From Marvania coccoides (taxonomy: Eukaryota > Chlorophyta > Trebouxiophyceae > Chlorellales > Chlorellaceae): a stretch of DNA of 64,000 nt. Where the stretch lies: the NCBI GenBank assembly GCA_963854735.1, contig OY978101.1, forward strand, positions 1,550,001 to 1,614,000. The letters are read 5' to 3'. The translations under genes and the position numbers were made by a program. Under the pieces are notes generated by a model. The model worked only from the letters and a program-made list of their open reading frames with translations, was not told the DNA's origin and did no database searches. Position 1 is the first letter of the stretch. Each line of letters starts with the position of its first letter. Of the stretch, positions 44,035 through 54,768 are shown piece by piece.

Positions 44035-45027
44035 CTAAGCAAGCTGCTCCCTTCCTCCGCTCTCTTTGCTGCCGCTGCCGCCACCACGCTGCGGCGGTTT
44101 GCCCCCCTTGGCCGGCGGGTACTCCCGCTTCTCCACAATCTTGGCGGTGGGACACATCAACCCCAGCGCTCGCGCCTGTTTGACCTGCCTCTTGACCTCT
44201 CGGTGGAGTTTGGCCGGCAGGCGCAGGCGGCGCCTCGGCAACAGCTTTCCCGCGTCGGTGATGAAGTTGTTGAGGAACTTGGGGTTGCGGAAGTCTGCGG
44301 AGGCGGCCACCAGCTGCGGGGAGATGGCCCCACGCCGCACAGTCAAGTCGGAGATCATCGACACTGGCTTTGCTTTATAAGGGTCCAGCTCCTCAGGAAC
44401 GTAGGTGGCGCCCGGGTAGAACAGCCGGTGAGGCAGCAGGCGCACCGGGGAGACCTCCTCCGCCCTGGCAGCAGCGCCTGGCACGTGGCGAGGGGCGTCT
44501 GCCGCTGTGCCCAAAATGCCATAGCGTCCGGAGGGCTGGGCGCCGTCACGCTCGTTTTCTGGAACCATAATGGAGGCCATGCGGTCCTGGGTGGATCGCA
44601 GCGACCGGGAGGCGTTTTTCCAGTCCTTGGCGGGGTCTTTTGTGCGGAACTTCTTAGGGGCACGAGGCCCGCCTCCGGAGGACCCAGCAGCGGCGCTGCC
44701 ATCTTGCTTGGTGGAGTAGCGCGGCACGGGGTGGCGGTCGTCCAAGCGGCCGTCGATCCACTGTCGCCAGAGCTTTGTGTTTTGGAGGGCCGAGGTGGTG
44801 GCCGAGGTGGTGGCAGCGGCGGCGGTGGCAGAGGAAGGCGGGTCCTTGGCCTTTGGAGCTGCCGCTGGCGTGGTATCTTTGTCGTCTGTCCCCGCCGCGA
44901 ATTGCCGCAAGCTGGTGAGCTGCGAGCATGGGGCTGCTACTGCTACATGATGGTGGGGATGAGCGACCGCCAGCTCATGCATAAATTGCTGCACTGTGGA
45001 TGGATTTCTCAACAGGTTGCGCAACAT
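44035..45027 (-). CDS. mitochondrial ribosomal protein bS18m
   Basis: A single 330-residue frame from ATG 45027. The N-terminus (MLRNLLRNPSTVQQFMHELA) is a likely mitochondrial presequence. A long Ala/Thr/Ser and basic linker follows. The bS18 fold is at the C-terminus: ISDLTVRRGAISPQLVAASA, DFRNPKFLNNFITDAGKLLP, RRRLRLPAKLHREVKRQVKQ and ARALGLMCPT. Bacterial S18 is about 75 residues, so this has a 220-residue N-terminal extension and a Gly/Lys-rich tail, common in mitochondrial ribosomal proteins. It binds the platform of the small ribosomal subunit. A plastid location is less likely, because S18 is normally plastid-encoded. Confidence 0.85.
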   Translation of the reverse strand: MLRNLLRNPSTVQQFMHELAVAHPHHHVAVAAPCSQLTSLRQFAAGTDDKDTTPAAAPKAKDPPSSATAAAATTSATTSALQNTKLWRQWIDGRLDDRHPVPRYSTKQDGSAAAGSSGGGPRAPKKFRTKDPAKDWKNASRSLRSTQDRMASIMVPENERDGAQPSGRYGILGTAADAPRHVPGAAARAEEVSPVRLLPHRLFYPGATYVPEELDPYKAKPVSMISDLTVRRGAISPQLVAASADFRNPKFLNNFITDAGKLLPRRRLRLPAKLHREVKRQVKQARALGLMCPTAKIVEKREYPPAKGGKPPQRGGGSGSKESGGREQLA

Positions 45028-45384
45028 TGTGGTTTGTTCAGCAAGGGGTTCCCGACTTCATGCAACAAATAAAGGATGAGAATTAAGATGACAAGTTGTG
45101 GGAGGCTGCGCAGTCTTGATGCGTTCGAATGAAAAGTTATTCAATGCTTTGGTTGTTTTTTCAACGAAGAGCCATGATCACGATGAGCAAAAATTCGGAG
45201 TTGACCACCTCCAAAGGCAGCTGAAAAAATTCGCAGAATACTTGACGTTTAAGACTGCCAAAGCGCAGTTTGTGACGACCATGCGCGGAATGTACGCAGC
45301 AGTCCTGGTCTTTGCCCTTTAAAAATATTCAACTTAAATTTGCAACATACTCATTTCCCACTCCAAACTCGCAAACGTGCAACC
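45028..45384. other. divergent spacer, bS18m / CEP104
   Basis: 357 bases between two start codons pointing apart; both promoters should lie here. No gene or named element seen. Confidence 0.5.
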
Positions 45385-48300
45385 ATGCCCAAGAACATCG
45401 ACTTTGGCATCATCGAGTGCTCTGGGGAGGTGCGTGGACCGTTGTGACTGCGCTTGTGCACCTGGCGTTTGAATGTCTTTGAATTTATAGGAGCCGGGCT
45501 GTCAAACACCGCGTTCGTCTCGTGCGCTCACCCTCTCCCCAATACGCCACCTTCAGGATGTCGAGAACCCCTGCATGGAGCTGCTGGCCCACAGCCAAGA
45601 GAGCGCTGGCTGGAGCACTCCACGGTAACTACTAGCTCCTCATCCTCTCTTCGCTATTTCCTTGGAAGCACGAAGCACTGCCCTTGATTTTCACTACTGC
45701 AAACTCACCCCAGCCACTCATGCACACCCCGCAGAAACGCGGCCTACCCTCAGCAAGTGACGCTCCGCCTGGAGCGCTGTGCCCGCCTGCAGCAGATCCA
45801 GCTGCTGTCGCACGAGTACAAGATTGCGGGCAAGGTGGAGCTGCTGGTGGCCCCGCCCGCCCACCCCACCGACTTCACTCGCCTGGGATTTCTCTCTTTT
45901 GACCCCAACGCCCGCACAAACTTTTCGGCACGGGAGCTCAAGAGCGTCACTCTCTCAGACGTGGAAGCCGCCGCCGTGCGGCTCGTCATTCACCGCTGCC
46001 ACCCCAACGAGCTCAACGCCTACTCTCAGGCCAACCTGATCATGCTCAACATCGTGGGAGAGCCGCTGAGAGACGCTGCCGGCAACACCACCACTGCTGC
46101 TGCTGAGCTCCCTGCGCCGCATGCGCGCCTCTCTGGGGCGGTGGCACTCAACGGCAGCTCTTCCAGCACACCGTATCTGGAGGTTGGGGTGGATCAAGTT
46201 ACCGCTGAACGCATCCGAGAGCTCAACGCTCAAAAGGCTGCGGCGGTGGCAGTTGAAGACTACGACGAGGCCAAACGACTGAAAGGGGCGGTGGACCGAC
46301 TACGTGCTGCTGGGGTAAAAATGTCAGCGTTGGAAGCGCGGAAAAAAGCAGCGGTGGAGGTTGAGGATTACGACACCGCCAAGGCGATAAAACACGAGCT
46401 GGAAAGAATGCGGCACCGCGCGTACGCGGGCGTGCTGCGCGGGGAAGGCTCCCCTCTGCCTTCCCCGCAGCGCGTGAGCCACACCCATGACGGCTCGCAG
46501 CGCAGCTCCATGCAGGCCCCGCCGCCGATGCCACCACCGCAGTGGGTTGGCCAGCAGCATCCCCTGCAGTCTTCCTCGCACTCCCCTGAGCACTCTACTG
46601 CGGAGGCTGGCGCAGCAAACAACGAGCTGGCGCCACGCGTGGAGCGCCTGAGCTTCAACAACGCCGCCGGCGGATCTCCCAGCAACAGCCACGCCTCCGG
46701 TGCTTCGCCCAGTCCCGCCGCTGCCCCCCGCCGCGTCTCCCAGAACCCACTGCTGCTGTCCGTCGACAGCGAGTACGATGAACGCCCCGCCCGCGCGAAG
46801 GGCGCCTACGATCTCGCGAACATCGAGAAACTGGACGCCGCAACCCCCCCTCCGGGGGCTCCTCCGCCGCCGCCACTGCGCAGGGTCGATGCCAATGCGG
46901 GAGCAGGCGCGGACACGCCTCCCGCATGCCCTGGCTTCCCTTCAGACCTGCCCGCCCCCGAGCCGCTGCTGGGAGAGGACGCAGCGGAGGCGGCGCCCTT
47001 GGCGGAGCTGGTCGGCGAGTTCCTCGCTCGCTGCGTGTACAGCAAGTCGTGGCAGCTGCGGGAGGCAGGGGTGGCTGCAATCACCGCTGCGGTGTTGCGC
47101 TTCGATGGTCTTCCGGGGCTGGAGGCCGACGCTGATGCGCTGCGAGCGCTGTGCCTGGTCGTGGCAAAGGGCCTGAAGGAGCGCATCCCTGCGGGGGTGG
47201 TGGCCGCGCTGAGCCTTCTGCGCGCGGTGGTTTCCGCCGCCCCCTCCCGCCGCATCTCCCCGCACTCCCTGCAGTCTGCGCTGGGCGAGCTGCTGCCAAC
47301 TGTGGCTGAGAGGGCTGCCGATGGGGCACCTCGCACCAAAGAACAAGCCATAGAAACGCTTTTAGCGATCGCTGGGGTAAAAGAAGCGGGGCTGGGGCAG
47401 CTTACCCCCGCTCTGCTGCGCCCTTTCAAGCGCGGAGAGGCCCCCAAAGCGATGCTGGGGCGGCTGCAGTTGGTGGCGGCGCTGCTGCCCCCTCTGGGGG
47501 TCGCTGCAGGGGGGCACGGCGGCGACGGGTTTGCCGCGGAAGAGGTGATGCGGTTTGTGGCGGCCGCGTTGACTAGCGCCAACGCGGAGGTGCGAGCTGC
47601 TGCGGTGGAGGTGACGGGCAAGGTGGGCGCAGCGGCAGGGCCGGCAGCTGTGTTGCCGCTGCTGCCTGGCGACCTGAACCCCAAGTTGAAGGAGCAACTG
47701 GTGGAGACGCTGACGGGAAGAAAGCCAGTGCCTGCCAAGAGCGCCAGCGCTTCAAAAGGCGGCCCTGAGCAGCAGCACAAGAGAACGACCGACCCCCCTG
47801 TGTCTGCTGCTGCAGCTCGCGCGAGGAAGGGCACTCCAGCGCGGCCTGGCACCAGGGGCAACGAGCGCTCTGGTAGCGCTGCTGCTGCAACGGCGGCAAC
47901 TTTGCCGTTTAATGCTCAGCATGAAGCCCCTCGCGGGAGGCAGCCATCCGTGCAACGAAAACTCACCAACGGCAAAGCTCCCATGCATTCTCCCTCCCAC
48001 GCCGCCAAACAGCGGCAGGAGCAGCCGAGCCGGCAGCCCAACCCTTTGCCTCATTACCCTCTATCCGCAGATGCTGCTGCTGCTGCTCCACCCCCTGCCA
48101 TCCCCGCGTATCGGCCCCAAGAGCCAGAATACGTCGGCAGCTACGCAGCAGAACCTACAGCAGCAGCGGGGGTGTCGGCGTGGCCTTCGTATGCTCCGGC
48201 GGTGGCAGGCCCTGAATTCAGCGTCCTGGAAGAAGACCCTGCGCCGTTTGAGGCCGAGCTGCGGCGGCGGGAGGCCGCTCTGGGTCCCTCCCATCCCGCG

Positions 48301-48591
48301 GTGGCCGAGGCAGCGTCTAACCTGGCCATTATTTACAACCAAAGAGGGGACCCGGCTGCGGCGCTGCCTCTGTATCAGCACGCGCTGCGCGTGTGGGAAG
48401 CCACGCACGGGCCTGAGCATCCCGATGTGGCCCACGCGCTGACCGACATCGCTGTGATTCTGTTGGAGGGAGGGAGGGACGCAGAGGGGAAGCGCCTGCT
48501 GCGCCGTGCCCTTGACATTCAGCTGAGGTTACTGGGCCCATCTCACCCCGACGTGATCGCTATTCGGGACGTTTTGGAAGAGGAGGCTTAG
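45385..48591 (+). CDS. CEP104: CEP104/FAP256-like ciliary tip protein with C-terminal TPRs
   Basis: Exons 45385-45429, 45557-45624 and 45735-48591 give 989 residues. The N-terminal jelly-roll domain matches CEP104: MPKNIDFGIIECSGED, RLQQIQLLSHEYKIAGKVEL, RLGFLSFDPNARTNFSAREL and VIHRCHPNELNAYSQANLI. Two UVR-like helical units follow (AVEDYDEAKRLKGAVDRL and EVEDYDTAKAIKHELERM, about 191-268), then a Pro/Ser linker, a TOG-type helical repeat domain (about 452-704) and another low-complexity linker. At 870-989 are TPRs of kinesin-light-chain type (GPSHPAVAEAASNLAIIYN; GPEHPDVAHALTDIAVILLE). CEP104 binds plus ends at the tips of growing cilia and acts on tubulin through TOG. The family normally ends in zinc fingers, and I see none here. 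Confidence 0.85.
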
Positions 48592-48746
48592 CAGAGTATT
48601 GCTCTAGAAAAAAGTTGTGATTTGTTAGACTAGTTATTTGACTCTCTTTATTCATCGTTTGTTTGTTCGTTGCATTGTGAAAAAATCTTCAAGTACAGCA
48701 ATACTAATGTAAGCAAAAATAATTAAAAAAGAAAGAAAAAAAATCG

Positions 48747-50996
48747 TTATTGCTGCTGCTCTGCGGGCGCCTCTCCCTTTCGCTCGGTCATTTTCACGTG
48801 CAGCTCCTTCAGCTGGGCGTCAGCCACGGTGGCAGGCGTCTTTGTGAGCGAGCACTGCGCTGCCGTGGTCTTAGGAAAGGCAATGACGTCCCGAATGGAC
48901 GGCGCCCCCGCCAGCAGCATCGCCAGCCGGTCAATGCCAAAGGCGATGCCTCCGTGGGGCGGCGCACCCAGTTCCAGCGCCTCCAGTAGGTACCCAAACT
49001 TTTCTTCCGCTTCAGCCTCTGACAACCCAATGGCAGAGAACACAGCCGACTGAACGTCCCGCCGGTAGATGCGCAGGCTGCCGCCCCCAATCTCCACCCC
49101 GTTGTACACCAAATCGTAGGCCAGAGCACGAGCATCTGCCAACGGAATGCCGGCGTCTAAATCAGCCTGGTTGGGGGCGGTGAAAGGGTGGTGCAGCGCC
49201 TCCAGCCGGTTTTCGTCCTCGTTCCACTCAAACATGGGCCAGTCGGTGACCCAGGCAAGCGCGTGGACCCCTTCCGGAATCAAACCAAGGTCTTTCGCCA
49301 AGTATTGGCGAACGCGGTCAAGCGAGCGGTTTACCACAGGCAGCGCCCCAGCAGCGAACAGCAGCAGGTCCCCAGGCTGCGCCCCCATCTCCGCCAGCAC
49401 GGCGGCCGTGGATTCGGGAGAGAGACCCTCCACAGCTGCCTTGGCGCCCTCCAGGCCGGCACCGTCTGCTGAAACCCGCAGCGCCACCAAACCCGCTGCC
49501 CCCGCCGCCATCGCCTCCTTGCACACGTCGCCCTTGGGCTTCAGCCGCGTGTTGCTCACTTTGGAGCCCTGGGCGGCAGGAATGCACAGCCCTTTCACTG
49601 TCGCTGCATCGGCAAACACCTTGAAGCCGCAGCCAGCCACGATTGGCGTGATGTCCGCCATCTCCAGGCCGTACCGCAGGTCTGGCTTGTCGGTGCCGTA
49701 CCGCAGCATGGCGTCCGCATAGGTCAGCCGCGGGAAAGGCGTTGGAATGTCGACCCCCGCCACCTCCTTGAAAATTGAGGTCACCATTCCCTCAACCAGC
49801 GCCTGCAACGCGGCCTCGTCCATGAAAGACATCTCCATGTCCAGCTGCGTGAACTCTGGCTGCCGGTCCGCGCGCAGATCCTCGTCTCGGAAGCAGCGGG
49901 CAATCTGGTAGTATCGATCGTAGCCAGAAACCATCAGCATCTGTTTGAACAGCTGTGGCGACTGCGGGAGGGCGTACCAGTTGCCAGCATGCAGTCGGGA
50001 GGGCACCAGGTAGTCCCGCGCGCCCTCTGGCGTAGATCGAGTGAGAATCGGAGTTTCCACCTCGATGAAGCTGTGAGCATCCTCCAAAAACCGACGCACG
50101 CACCGCACGAGCGCGTGCCGTAGCCGCAGGTTGGCCGCCACGCGCGGGCGGCGCAAGTCCAGCACGCGGTGCCGCAGCCGCAACTCCTCCCGCGGCGGCT
50201 CCGCTGCCTCGTCCGATTGGCTGATGGGGAAGGGCAGCGGCCGGGTGACGGCGTTGAGCACCTGCACGTCGGCTGTGGCGATCTCGATGGCGCCGGTGGG
50301 TATGCGGGGGTTGGGGTCCTGCCTGGGCCTCACCGTGCCAGAGAGAGAGATCACCCATTCACTGCATAAAATTAAATATTAATATTTTGAATGTATAATG
50401 TTATCTTCAAGAGAGTAAACAACGGATGCTGTACTGTTGATTGCAGATCTCTTCTTTACAAATCACGCAGCTTTATTTCATATCCTAGAAGAAGAAAAAA
50501 TGCGTATTAAAAAAAATCTCTCCTACCTGCGGAGGCGTTCCGCTTTCGCTGCCAGCTCGGGCGCTGCCGCGGGGTCCACAACGGCCTGCACGACGCCGGA
50601 ATGGTCACGGATGTCTAGGAATATGATGCCGCCCAGGTTGCGCGCTCGGTCAACCCAGCCGCACAGCGTGACAGCGCTGCCAGCATCGCCCTCTCTCAGG
50701 GTGCCGCAGGCATGAGAACGGGCTGGCCAGGTGAGGTGCGGGTCTATAACGGAGGCCACAGACGTATGGGCGTCTCCAGGGAGCTGAGGGGACGCGACAG
50801 CCTCGTCGGTGGGCGTGGCGGTGGCCAGTGGGCGGTGGGGGTGGGATAGCGAGGGGCTGGGCGTTCTGAGGATGCCCGCGGAGGACAGGGGACGAGCCAT
50901 GCGCTGTAAAATGGCGCCAGAGGCCGTCCGGGCCGCTGGCATCGAGAGCCCGCGCTGCATTATTATTTTAAAGAAGTGAGATGAAAATCTGAGCAT
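48747..50996 (-). CDS. organellar aspartyl-tRNA synthetase (bacterial type)
   Basis: Exons 50996-50527 and 50361-48747 (phase 2) give 694 residues. The first 90 or so residues are Arg/Ser/Ala-rich, fitting plastid and/or mitochondrial targeting. The anticodon-binding OB fold has [20 protein letters not shown]. Class II motifs follow: [19 protein letters not shown], the [20 protein letters not shown] region, [20 protein letters not shown], and motif 3 [20 protein letters not shown]. The bacterial GAD insertion is present in the middle. The enzyme charges tRNA-Asp (and tRNA-Asn where non-discriminating) in organelles. It stands head-to-head with the HCF107/MBB1-like gene across 278 bases. Confidence 0.95.
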
Positions 50997-51274
50997 GTGC
51001 GGCGCTAGCGATGGAAATGCACACGCATTGGCGCTCGACAGCCGCGTTTTGGTCAGATTAGCGGGTGTGTAAAATTAAAAGGCGGCCGAATCGGTCCAGG
51101 AATTCGAGAAAGGGGAATTGGAGGATATTTTTTTGGTTTCACAATCCACTTAATTTCCCCCAAATCCAAGTCAATTTCAATTCATTAATTGATCAAAATG
51201 TATGTTCTTGCCTTGTAGATCATACATTGTCGCGAAACCCTGTGAACGAAGCGCAGTTCTTCAATCTTATTTCG
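50997..51274. promoter_or_regulatory. short divergent spacer, AspRS / HCF107-like
   Basis: 278 bases between start codons of two genes for organelle gene expression transcribed in opposite directions. It probably contains a shared or overlapping promoter region. No specific element is recognised. Confidence 0.4.
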
Positions 51275-53272
51275 ATGGCCTGTTCATCTTCGCTCAGAGC
51301 ACGCCTGTTGACCCTTCCCCCAAGCTCGCGCACCCAATCGCCTATTCGTACCTTCCCCAAGCGGCTGCCTTGCCTGCTCCAGCTCCGCTGCACCCCTTCC
51401 TCCGATTTTCACGCCGTCTCCGCTGCTCTCAACGCTCCCATCGCCACTGACAGCAATGCCAGCCCACCCCCGCCTCCTATTTCTGAACAACCACGGCCAA
51501 TACGACGGCTCAGCGTCGATGAGGCCAAGGATCTCTTACGAGAAGCGGAGGAGGCGGCCAGCACGAGCGAGAGGGAAGCCAAGCTTTGTCAGCTCACCAC
51601 TGCCCACCCAGACAACATCCACTTCCTTCTGGCGCACGCCAAAGCCAGCGCACGCGCTGGACGCCATGAGGAAGCCGCCCAGCGGTACCAGCGAGCGCTA
51701 GACCAAGGTTCTTCGGGCGCCGATCGATCTTTTGTGCTCGTCGGCTGGGCGACCTACGAAATGTACTCTGGCAGCAAAGACAGGGCAGCAGAGATGCTGC
51801 AGCAGGCCGAAGAAGCGGAGCCTGGTCTGGTGGGGCCAGCCCACGCCATGGGGAGGCTCGCCGAGGCCAGAGGCGATTTCGAGCAAGCGGAGAGCCTGTA
51901 CCGAGAATCGCTGCGGCGGGACGCGGCGAGCGGGGTGGCGGCGCAGTCGCTGGCGGTGCTGCTGGCCCGAAAAGGGCGGTATAAAGAGGCGATAAAGCAG
52001 TTTAAAGTGGTGGCGGAGGCGCACCCCACTGACGTCGCTGTCTGGCAGGCGTGGGCGCTGGTGGAGTGGCGGAGAGGGCACTACTCGACAGCGCGCGACC
52101 TCTTCGAAAAGGCGATGGAGACCTGCCCGCCCCACTCCCCGCTGCTGGCTGCCTACGCTAAGATGGAGGCGCAGCGGAGGAACCGCACGAAAGCGAGGAA
52201 GCTGCTGCGCCAGGCGGTGGCTGCCGACCCCACCAACCTGCACGCGTTTGTGTCGTGGGCGCAGCTGGAGGGGCGGGCCGAGAACTTCGCCGCTGCGTTG
52301 GAGATTTGTCGGCAGGCGCTAGCTCTAGACTCAGGCAACGTTCGCGTGCTGTGCACCGAAGGGCAGGTGCACTACGCAGCGGGGGACTTCGCCGCGAGCG
52401 CCGCCTGCTTCGAAGAGGCGCTGCAGAGGGATCCTGGGTGTGCTGTTGCCGCTAGGGAGCTGGCCATGGCAGCTCAGCGAGAGGGCGACTTGGAGCGCGC
52501 GGAGGAGCTGTTTACCCTGGGGGCGGCGTCACGCAACGACCACAAGCGTTCGTTGATGTGCGCGGCCGCTCTGGCGGAGATCAGAGAATTTCGCGGTGAC
52601 AGGTCCGGCGCAAGAGCGATTTTTGGGGAGGCTGAGGCTCGCGGCTTGCCCGATGGGCGGTTTCTGCGGGACTGGGCAGCGTTGGAGAAGCGGCTGGGAG
52701 ATTTGTGTGCCGCTGCTGCGCTGTACGAGCGCGCAGCGGCGCTGGAGCCGCACGACGAGCGGACGTGGCTGCAGTGGGGGCTGCTGGAGCGGCGGCGCGG
52801 GGAGACCGCCAAGGCGCTGTCGTGCTGGCGGAAAGGCATCAACGTGTCCCCCTTTAACCCGCATTTGTGGCAGCTGTGTGCCACCACGCTGTGGGACGAT
52901 GGGCGGCAGATGGAGGGCCGAGAAATGTTCCGCCAGGGGCTCACGCGGTGCCCCACCAACCAGCCGCTGCTGCTGGAGTGGGCACTGCGGGAGGCGGAGG
53001 CAGGGGACGCAGAGGCGGGGCTAAAAATCGCGAGGCTAGCTGGGGAGGTGCCGGGACCTCCGCATGCGCCCCTGCTGGCGGTCTGGCTGCAGTTAGCAAC
53101 GCGGTTGGGGCTGAGAGAGGAGGCGGCAAAGGTGGAAGCGGAGCTCAACGCGGCGTCATCGTCAGGGGGGAGGGGGCCAATAAAGAAGAAGAAATTAGGG
53201 AAGCGGCGAAGAATGAACACCCAGCGAAACAACAGCAGCAGCAGCAGCAGTGGTAACCAGCGAGAGCCGTAA
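51275..53272 (+). CDS. MBB1: HAT-repeat plastid RNA factor, HCF107/MBB1-like
   Basis: A single exon, 665 residues from ATG 51275; this start gives a Ser/Arg/Leu-rich transit peptide (MACSSSLRARLLTLPPSSR), while the frame is open upstream. From about residue 80 it is built of TPR-like HAT repeats, e.g. LREAEEAASTSEREAKLCQL, AHPTDVAVWQAWALVEWRRG, AHAMGRLAEARGDFEQAESL and EPHDERTWLQWGLLERRRGE. The length and repeat style match MBB1 (green algae) and HCF107 (plants), which bind the 5' end of psbB/psbH transcripts in the chloroplast, protect them and aid translation. The Lys/Arg-rich and Ser-rich tail is unusual. Its partner across the promoter is an organellar tRNA synthetase. The RNA target is inferred only from the family. 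Confidence 0.85.
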   Translation: MACSSSLRARLLTLPPSSRTQSPIRTFPKRLPCLLQLRCTPSSDFHAVSAALNAPIATDSNASPPPPPISEQPRPIRRLSVDEAKDLLREAEEAASTSEREAKLCQLTTAHPDNIHFLLAHAKASARAGRHEEAAQRYQRALDQGSSGADRSFVLVGWATYEMYSGSKDRAAEMLQQAEEAEPGLVGPAHAMGRLAEARGDFEQAESLYRESLRRDAASGVAAQSLAVLLARKGRYKEAIKQFKVVAEAHPTDVAVWQAWALVEWRRGHYSTARDLFEKAMETCPPHSPLLAAYAKMEAQRRNRTKARKLLRQAVAADPTNLHAFVSWAQLEGRAENFAAALEICRQALALDSGNVRVLCTEGQVHYAAGDFAASAACFEEALQRDPGCAVAARELAMAAQREGDLERAEELFTLGAASRNDHKRSLMCAAALAEIREFRGDRSGARAIFGEAEARGLPDGRFLRDWAALEKRLGDLCAAAALYERAAALEPHDERTWLQWGLLERRRGETAKALSCWRKGINVSPFNPHLWQLCATTLWDDGRQMEGREMFRQGLTRCPTNQPLLLEWALREAEAGDAEAGLKIARLAGEVPGPPHAPLLAVWLQLATRLGLREEAAKVEAELNAASSSGGRGPIKKKKLGKRRRMNTQRNNSSSSSSGNQREP

Positions 53273-53365
53273 TAATGAAACGATGCCCTTGACTGATTGA
53301 ACAACTATTGTCTATTTCTTTTATACGACAAACATTCCGTTGGTTTATTTTTCATTGCAGTCGTA

Positions 53366-54340
53366 TCATGTAATCATTTCATAGGTTCTTTTCTTCCCCT
53401 CCTCTTTTCTTTCCTCTTCGTCTTCTGCCGCCTTCTCAGCCTCCTTCTCAGCCTCTTTCTCTGCCACGTTCTCCATCGCCTTTTCTCCTCCCTCCTTCTC
53501 TTCGTCCTCGGCTGAGCTGCTATCCCTAGTTTCTCCTTCTCCCTCCCCGCTGCTGGGCTCCTCTTTCCCCTCTTCTTCGTTTTCCAAAGTAGCGTCAGCT
53601 GCCCGCTCCCATGCGTCCTCCTCTGCTTTGCCAAACAAGAAAAAATGAACCTCTTTCACGCTGCCTGCGTTCTCCCGGCACGTCGTCAGCGCAATGTCTG
53701 CAGCCTCGCCCAGAGGGTAGCCTGGAAAGAGAGGGGGGAAATAAAGATGAAACACTGGGTACAGATAAAATCCTAATTTGTGCTGGCAAGTCGGTTAACC
53801 AGGGTGTCAATAACACACCATACACGCCGCAACTGATGGCTGGAAAGGCGACACTCTCCAGGCCGTGCTCGTTCGCCAGGGTCATGGAGGAGCGATAGGC
53901 GGCGGTGAGGAGAGGGGCCGAGGCCTCGGCGTCGTCGTAGATGGGCCCCACTGTGTGAATGACGTGGGTTACCCTCAAAGAACCAAAGTTGCCCGGAGTC
54001 AGCCGTGCCTCGCCAGTGGGGCAGCGAACGGCCCTGCAAAAGGTAGTATAGGATTGCTAGATATACGTAATTGGCCTTAATGGTGTTTAATGCCTGTTTT
54101 AATAATTGGTCTTTCTTATAATAAAAGGGAGAAACTGTACCTCTCTACTGGCGCCACTGCCAGGCAGGCCTCCCGCAGCTCAGGCCCTGCCGCTCTGTGG
54201 ATGGCGCCGTCCACCCCGCCCCCTCCCAGCATGCGCTCGTTGGCTGCGTTGACCAGAGCATCGCCCACGAAGGTCGTGATGTCGCCGCGCTTTATGAACA
54301 GCTTGGTTGTCGGCGTGAGGCGGTAGACGGAGCCTAGCAT
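53366..54340 (-). CDS. macro-domain ADP-ribose hydrolase-like protein
   Basis: Exons 54340-54141, 54033-53819 and 53721-53366 (phases 2, 1) give 256 residues. The macro domain is complete: [72 protein letters not shown], and, across the last splice, [19 protein letters not shown]. This is the MacroD/YmdB type, which removes ADP-ribose from proteins or hydrolyses O-acetyl-ADP-ribose; the catalytic Asn and Gly loops are present. The last 70 residues are a strongly charged Glu/Lys/Ala tail with repeats such as [19 protein letters not shown], likely a single long helix or disordered segment. Such a tail is not usual in this family. Confidence 0.9.
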
Positions 54341-54768
54341 CGTTTAATTGTTTCTCTCGTGCTATCACTGTGATTGAAAGTCGCAATTTTCTCCTATCCT
54401 CTCTCCCTAACTTCGCGCCCTTGTTCCTGACGTGAGGACAAACGTGGCACGATTGAAAAATGTGATCAATCAAAACTTGCTCTGTTTAACTCGGACGGCC
54501 TGAGGCTGTGAGGAAACGAAGGGGTTTGCACTGAGCACTCGGATTTTGATCTGCATCCCCAAAAACTTATCTACGGCAGAAGCAATCTTAATTCTTAGGA
54601 TGTCACCCCTGGCGGTGACAGACTCGGTCCAGCGTATTCACCCTTACACAGTGTATGGACTCGCTGCATATGTGCATAGCATGCACACGTATACTCCTAA
54701 TGCCCTCAAAGCGTTGTCTGTTTCCCTAGAGGCCTGGCTGAGTTCAAGAAAATAACCCCGCTCTCCTC
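54341..54768. other. spacer
   Basis: Upstream of the macro-domain gene and downstream of the oxygenase gene. No gene seen; a small + frame (54546-54755) is unremarkable. Confidence 0.6.
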
